DNA from: Megalobrama amblycephala
Lineage: Eukaryota; Chordata; Actinopteri; Cypriniformes; Xenocyprididae
DNA: 64,000 nt
Assembly: GCF_018812025.1 (NCBI RefSeq)
Contig: NC_063053.1
Span: 7,819,123-7,883,122 of the forward strand
Reading direction: 5' to 3'
Below are positions 57,713 through 64,000 of this stretch, piece after piece. The first letter of the stretch is position 1, and each line of letters opens with the position of its first letter. The notes below the pieces were generated by a model, which made no database searches, was not told the origin of the DNA, and was given only the letters and a program-made list of their open reading frames with translations. The position numbers and the translations under genes are program-made.

Positions 57713-58777
57713 TGTGCAGAATCTATGAACCCTGCACATGACAGGGAAAAACAAGAAATCGTGGCCATGAATAAAGAATTTTTTGATAATAATGACCATG
57801 TTTTTGCTAATTCATTCCCTAATTCGTGGATACAATTTAACTCATTTAAAATGAGGGAACAATTTAGAAAAACGTAGCCTAGATGTAAATAAAGCAAAGG
57901 AACAAATTAATGAGATGTGACCACAAGTTAATAAAGGTGTGGTCACATTAGCGAAATTTTTCATAAAAAAAACAAAAAAACAGTCCACTTTATGTTGTCA
58001 ATAGTGTAGTGATAGCATATATGAAGTACATCTCAAATAGAAATCAGTTTTAAATAGCTTTCTGTTGGGAAATCTTTCACGTGAAATTCTAAGTCACATG
58101 GATTTCTATTAAAATGAATGAATTTTTGGAGTCTCCTCATATCCTTGGAGGACCATAAAATCCTGAGGACCTGTGGCTTAGGACCATAAAATTTTCATCC
58201 AATCTTTATATTGGGTCCGACTGCAATAATACGACGTCCTACCTGTCAACGTATATGTTTTTACATACCCTCGCTCACCCTGTTCGCATAGACACCATCA
58301 ACGCGTTTCATTCTATGGAGAGTTTATACAAACAGACTTCAGTCATAGAGCACCGCAAACAAACAGCAGCCACCTTTTACAGTTCCTACCGAATCAAAAC
58401 AACGAGCTTATGGTGATTTCACGTCATAACTACAGTAGTCAAGAGATGGCAACCCATAACGTTCTAAACGGAGCTGTTCAGTCAGATGCAGAATTATGCA
58501 TATCCATGTCAACAGTATCAACACCGAAATGAATCTGCAGCAGTCAGGTACAAGCTCTCTAATTTGTTTACGTTCATTATTATTGTAATGTTATGTGCTT
58601 TGAGACACAAGGTAGTTTAACGCCGTCTCTGGTGATGCTTTGCCAAGAGGAGCTGTGTGTGTGCCTTCATGTGTTTTAGAGGAGGCGTGGCTTTGTACAG
58701 CGATTTGCAGGGAGGGTGGGATTGTATGCTTTCAATGCAGGCTAACATTAGCATTTCTCAGATCACCTACTGCACCT
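57713..58777. other. Gene-free stretch, partly repeat-derived
   Basis: No gene is recognised. The right end, GATCACCTACTGCACCTTTAA at about 58761-58781, looks like the terminus of another TTAAAGG-type MITE whose left end I could not find. Confidence 0.4.
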
Positions 58778-58781
58778 TTAA

Positions 58782-59790
58782 GGTGTTCAGTCATGGAAAC
58801 TTGGCCACAATATCTAGTGTTTGAGAATCAGTTATAAATATGCAATTTGTTTAGATTAATTGTCCAAAAAAAGTGTACTGTGACTCTGAAGCAGGTCTAT
58901 AGCTGGAGAAAGCTTTCTGTTAGCATAAATGCTAATCATCCATGTGAACCAGTAAACCCTTGAAAAAACAGCCCAACTGTGTAAATGTGGGGTGAAACTA
59001 TCTGTTTGTTGCTTGGACAATCTTTTTGGAAAAAAAACATTATATTTAGAGTTATGTTTAGTGACACTAGTAGTGCTATTTAATATTATCATATGAATGT
59101 AAGAAAAACTAGAAACCATGAGAAAATGCGTTCAATGACTCGTGGCACAAATGTTATGATTTACGAGAGGATTACTATGTTACATTTGTTACACACATAC
59201 AGTGACTTGTGAAAGTCAGTGCTCTGAAATAAATCTTTTATGGCCTATTTAGAGCACATGAGTGAAAATATTCTTCAAAGGGACACTTTCAGGACTTTTT
59301 TTTCTATTTCGCCATTCATATCCGCAGTGAAGAGGCCTTTGTAAGGATACCGGATTCCGCCTAATGTTCCATGAAGACCATGGTGAATTTATATTGATGG
59401 GACTGTTGACTCTGAACTCCATCGGCATGATTTTTTCATAAGCCATGGGGAACAAGAAGTCAGTCAGCTGACAGGTGTTAACACCGAGAATAGCTCTGTG
59501 AATAAGAAATGGGACACGCATAAGAACGCGGCTGGCTTTTCTCTCTCTGAACGCCCTCAGAACTTGTGTTTTTCTGCACGCACTGTTAAGAGTATAGCTA
59601 GAGGTTTTACTGGGACTTTGTAAACACCACAATGCATGTCAAATGGGATGAGTCTTGATAGCTGTAAAACACAGGACCGTTCCTGGCTTATTATCTTTTA
59701 GTCGAGCTCCGGAGTGTCGCGCGTATGCGTTCCTGCACGTCAGCACAGCCGAGGCCGCTTGGGAGAGCATTGATTATTTCGCCATGAGCC

Positions 59791-59827
<37 letters not shown>

Positions 59828-61519
59828 AAGAGAGAGGTGTGATTTTTCTTTTGTACTCCTTGAAAGAATCAAGAAAAATAAATATTTGCGCACGCATGTC
59901 AGAGGGGGGCAAATACAGTATGTGTTTATGAGGGTTAGTGTCACAGCAGCGCTCCTCTGAGGAACAGTCTGCCAACCCGAGGCTGAGCCGCATTCTCACT
60001 AGTCAACTTTACTGCCTTCATTTGGGCTGACGAATGGCTGGCTGACTTATCAGCTCCTCGGCCTGCCGGCTGTAGTGAGTCCCAAGAGCTCCAAAGGACC
60101 CGCTGCCTCTGGCCTGATACATCCGCCTCGCACTTCGTTTTCTCTGGCTGCGGCGACAGGAAAGGGGGAGGCCAGCGCTTGTGAGGACGACTTCAAGAGT
60201 CGGGCTTCCTGCAGCTGTTCTGTCGTTCAGCGCCTACCAATGGGCTCTTGCTTTGCTCAGCAAACATACATCAGACAGATATTAGAGTAATCCAAAGGTA
60301 ATACATTACCCGGCGTACCAGGGGGACGCTCTGCCGGTAATGGATGCCTGTGCCGCACATCCCCTCTGTCAGCCGCTCCACGACTCCACGAAATTCCACC
60401 ACTAAACCTTTTTGCTTATGTCATTACCTGAATTTATTTGGAAGTAATGCAGCTGGTATTTTATTCTTAATCACACTGCCCAAAGGATTGAGACATATTT
60501 TCGAAAGGAAAATACAGCTTGCATGCTCTTATGAAAGCAATATATTACCTGAGCACTTAACAACCCAGAGAGAGGAAATAAAACTAGCCGCACGATTCTT
60601 GTAGTATGTTTATAAGACTATATTACTATCTTGCCGCAGCCCCCTGTGGGCCCAAGGCTGTGCGTTATGGCAAGTGCTCCATCTGCACTTGCATATTTTA
60701 CCCTCAGGTTATTACAATTCAGATTTGTTTGCACCTAATTTACCGTTTATTGTGTTTTATGGTTCACTCTCTATAAAAGGCTCTTAAACATGCTCTGAGG
60801 ACTAGTTCGTCTCTCGCTCAGAGAGGTGTTATCAGATGAAAGTTGCAAATTGGGTTGCGTGTGTGCGAGGGGCTAACGTTGTTTTCTGTACGGCAGGCAA
60901 ATAAGGGGACAGCAAACTTCGAGTCGGGATTCGTAGTCAGCTGCAGACTCCAAAAGGAAGATGATTGCTCTGAAAGGCCCCCCTGACATCTCCACATATG
61001 GGAGGCCATATGTTTGCTTGATAGACAAGCAAGGGCGAGCGCAGCACAGCAAAGCAAAGCACAAACAAGTTCTTGGCACTTGGAGCACTCCGCCTCTGAA
61101 CAAAAGGAAACACAACAACAACAGATTCGCAAGTATGCTTAGCATAGAGCTTAAGGGGGTGGGTTCATATCCGCAGCCAAAGTCTACTAGATCAAAATAG
61201 ACAGCGGAGAAAATTACACGCTTATTAAAGAGACACACACACACTGTGTGTGTATCTCATAAGTAATCATAGATATTTGGAAGTAAAATGTGCTTCTGAA
61301 AAATGTAAATATAATAGCTGAAATAAGAAGCCGAAAGGTTTAAGGGAGGGGTGGTTTAGGGGCTCAAAACTATTTTAAATACATTTAAAATAGAATAGAA
61401 AATACACTACCATTCAAAAGTTGATTTTTAAAAAGAAATGAATACTTTTATTCAGTAAGGATGTAGTGGTTATCAGTTAAAAATAGCCTCTTAAAGAGAT
61501 AGTTAGAGATAGAGATATT
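58782..61519. other. Gene-free, low-repeat island with GA microsatellite
   Basis: No exon structure is supported. A GA run lies at 59797-59837. About 60360-60620 and 60640-60860 are complex, repeat-free sequence resembling conserved non-coding DNA in texture. Short open frames here lack splice or homology support. Confidence 0.45.
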
Positions 61520-62995
61520 TTAAAGGTGCCCTAGAACCCCTTTTCTACGGAAGAGGATTAGGGCCAAGCAATAATAAAAAAATTAAACCATCTTGAGATT
61601 AAAGTTGTTAAATTTCGAGAAAAAAGTCGAGATAAAATGTTGAGAATAAAGTCAGTAAATTACAAGAAAAAAGTCGTTAAATTATGAGAACAAATTTAAT
61701 TTAACGAATTTAACGTAATGTAACGAATTTGTTCTCGTAATTAAACGACTTTTTTTCCATAATTTAACGACTTTTTTCTCGAAATTTAACGATTTTTTTC
61801 TCGAAATTTAACAACTTTAATCTCAAGATGGTTGAATTTTTTTATTATTTTTTTATTTATTTATGAGACTTTTTTTCTCATAATTTAACGAATTTGTTCT
61901 CATAATTTAACGAGTTTATCCTCAACATTTTATCTCGACTTTTTTCTCGAAATTTAATAATTTTTTTCTCAAAATTTAACAACTTTAATCTCGAGATGGT
62001 TTTATTTTTTTATTATTGCTTGGCCCTAATCCTCTTCCGTACTTTTTACAAGATGTAATATAAGTCTAAGGTGTCCCCTGAATGTGTCTGTGAAGTTTCA
62101 GCTCAAAATACCCCATAGATTTTTTATTATTCAATTTTTTAACTGCCTATTTTGGGGCATCATTAGAAATGCACCGATTCTGTGCGTGTCCCCTTTAAAT
62201 GCTTGCGCTCCCCGCCCCCAAGCTCACAACTCTATAATACATTGCATAAACAAAGTTCACACAGCTAATATAACCCTCAAAATGGATCTTTACAAAATGT
62301 TTGTCATGCAGCGTATTAGATCATGTAAGTATAGTATTTGTTTGGATGTTTACATTTGATTCTGAATAAGTTTGATAGTGCTCCGTGGCTAACGGGGCTA
62401 AAGCTAACATTACACACTGTTGGAGAGATTTATAAAGAATGAAGTTGTGTTTATGAATTATACAGTCTGCAAGTGTTTAAAAATGAAAATAGCGACGGCT
62501 CTTGTCTCCGTGCATACAGTAAGAAACGATGGTAACTTTAACCACATTTAACAGTCCATTAGCAACATGCTAACGAAACATTTAGAAAGACAATTTACAA
62601 ATATCACTAAATATATCATGATATCATGGATTATGTCAGTTATTATTGCTCCATCTGCCATTTTTCGCTATTGTCCTTGCTTGCTTACCTGCATAGTCTG
62701 TTGATTCGGCTGTGCTGCTCCAGATGTTAATACTGGCTTGTCTAATGCCTTGAACATGGGCTGATATATGCAAATATTGGGGGTGTACATATTAATGATC
62801 TCGACTGTTGCGTCACAGTCGGTGTTATGTTGAGATTCGCCTGTTCTTCAGAGGTCTTTTACACAAATCAAATTTACATAAGAAGGAGGAAACAATGGAG
62901 TTTGAGACTCACTGTATATCTTTTCCATGTGCAGAACTCAGAATTATTTAACTATGCCGAGGTAAATTCAATTTTCAATTCTAGGGCACCTTTAA
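61520..62995. mobile_element. TTAA-type MITE, GGTGCCCTAGAA family (copy G), with nested insertion
   Basis: Begins TTAAAGGTGCCCTAGAACC and ends ATTCTAGGGCACCTTTAA. It is the inverse of copy E. It is interrupted by the palindrome at 61548-62039 and lacks the element nested in E. Confidence 0.82.
61548..62039. mobile_element. Palindromic element with TA target site, nested in copy G
   Basis: Arms CGGAAGAGGATTAGGGCCAA and TTGGCCCTAATCCTCTTCCG are perfect inverted repeats, flanked by TA at 61546-61547 and 62040-62041. The interior is built of repeated short words (CGAGAAAAAAGTCG, AAATTTAACGACTT and complements). A TA duplication fits Tc1/mariner-type targeting. Confidence 0.82.
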
Positions 62996-64000
62996 AGAAG
63001 ATATTTTGAAGAATGTCAGTCACCAAACAGTTGATGGGCCCCATTGACTTCCATAGTATTTTTTATTTTTTTTTTCATACTATGGAAGTCCATCAACTGT
63101 TTGTTTACCCATATTCTTAAAAAAATCTTCTTTTATGTTCAGCAGAAGAAAGAAAATCATACAGCTTTGGAACAACTTGAGGGTGAACTATCAGTGGCAG
63201 GTTACCACTTTTTACATTGCAGCTTATGAGTGTGTTTAAGTGTAGATGTCCATGTTTGACATTTATCATGGTCCTGTTGTCCAAAAAACAAAAACTGGGT
63301 CGAAAATAGACAGTGTGTAAATAGACAGCTGGATCACTAACATCCATCCAAAACCTCAGCACTTGTACAGGCTGTAGAGAGCCATTCTGTTGTTTCCTGC
63401 TCCATATGGGGGGATGTGTTGGTTTCCTCTCTTTCCCATGTTAGTTCTCCTCAGAGCTGAGTAGAGTCTGTGAGACTGACAGCCCTGCTGATGAGACGAT
63501 GGCATCAGAAAGCATCGTCTGACAGCTTCTTCTTGACAGGTTTCCTGTCTGAATTTGTGGCGGCTCCCAGTTCTCCTTCTCTCAGCCCTGCAGAAGGAAG
63601 AGACATCCCTGGACGAGAGGCAAGGTGAGGCTGTCACTACCTGACAAGTGTTTGGTCATGATGAGCAGGAAATCGTAATTGTTCACAGCATTATTTATGC
63701 CACATGAGCATTTAAAGGTATTGTATGCTGTATTTTAAGTTAGGTCAACTTGACGCACTGTGTTGATTATCTAAATAAATTATGTTCAGTTTTCTAGCAG
63801 TGTAAAAAATGATGAAAGAGACAACCTAAATCATTTCCTGGTGTACTTAGTGATTTTATAAAAGCATGGGTACGCCATGTGTACTGGGACAGGATGTTTG
63901 TTTTGAATTCATTTTGAGTGAGGACTGTCAATTGGCATCTCAGTGCCATATGTTAAAATGACAGGCCCGGAGAGAACAAATACATCAATCATAATGCTGT
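62996..64000. other. Gene-free stretch to window end
   Basis: About 63000-63190 is a fragment of the TTCACCC MITE family (AAGATATTTTGAAGAATGT, CATACTATGGAAGTC). The rest has no recognised gene. A 93-codon minus-strand frame at 63356-63637 lacks any motif. Confidence 0.45.

Noticed and set aside
63356..63637. 93-codon minus-strand frame near the window end
   Set aside because: Arginine/serine-rich composition without any domain, and no splice partners or promoter.

Overview
The window is nuclear DNA of a teleost fish, most likely a cyprinid (carp, goldfish or zebrafish relatives). The genes are intron-rich and vertebrate, codon use and protein sequence look fish-like, and the non-coding DNA is full of short inverted-repeat DNA transposons of the kind that crowd cyprinid genomes, plus long AT, GTAT, GATA and GGAT arrays. 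No rRNA, tRNA, CRISPR array or prokaryotic feature was seen.

Layout. (1) 1-14.8 kb, plus strand: the last two recognised coding exons and long 3'UTR of marchf8, a membrane RING-CH E3 ligase. The RING exons lie upstream of the window. The intron between the two exons holds two MITEs, a candidate 15-nt microexon, an unexplained minus-strand exon-like block and a 2.25-kb GGAT/GATA satellite. (2) 17.7-19.6 kb, minus strand: a three-exon, 197-residue THAP-domain gene whose end looks like the start of a DNA transposase. (3) 20-31 kb, plus strand: vdac2, eight coding exons giving 283 residues, with large fold-back elements and microsatellites in its introns. (4) 32.7-39.3 kb, minus strand: a type IV intermediate filament (neurofilament-like) gene with a 1.36-kilo-residue tail built largely from 18 copies of a 47-residue repeat. 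(5) 42.1-44.1 kb, minus strand: one ifit-like interferon-induced TPR gene with a TATA box and an ISRE. (6) 44.65-47.3 kb, minus strand: comtd1, seven coding exons giving 238 residues. (7) 47.3-64 kb: no recognisable gene; nested and abutting MITEs alternate with low-repeat islands that could be conserved regulatory elements.

The genes do not form a pathway. Vdac2 (mitochondrial outer-membrane channel) and comtd1 (methyltransferase-like) are neighbours in human 10q22, so that pairing looks ancestral. The neurofilament and ifit genes sit between them here. The most unusual items are the neurofilament tail repeat, the small THAP gene, the candidate marchf8 microexon, and a set of distinct MITE families that all begin TTAAAGG at a TTAA target, with insertions abutting at a shared TTAA and nested inside one another.

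All exon boundaries were read by eye from GT/AG sites and checked for reading phase. Gene names rest on remembered family sequence, not on a database search.
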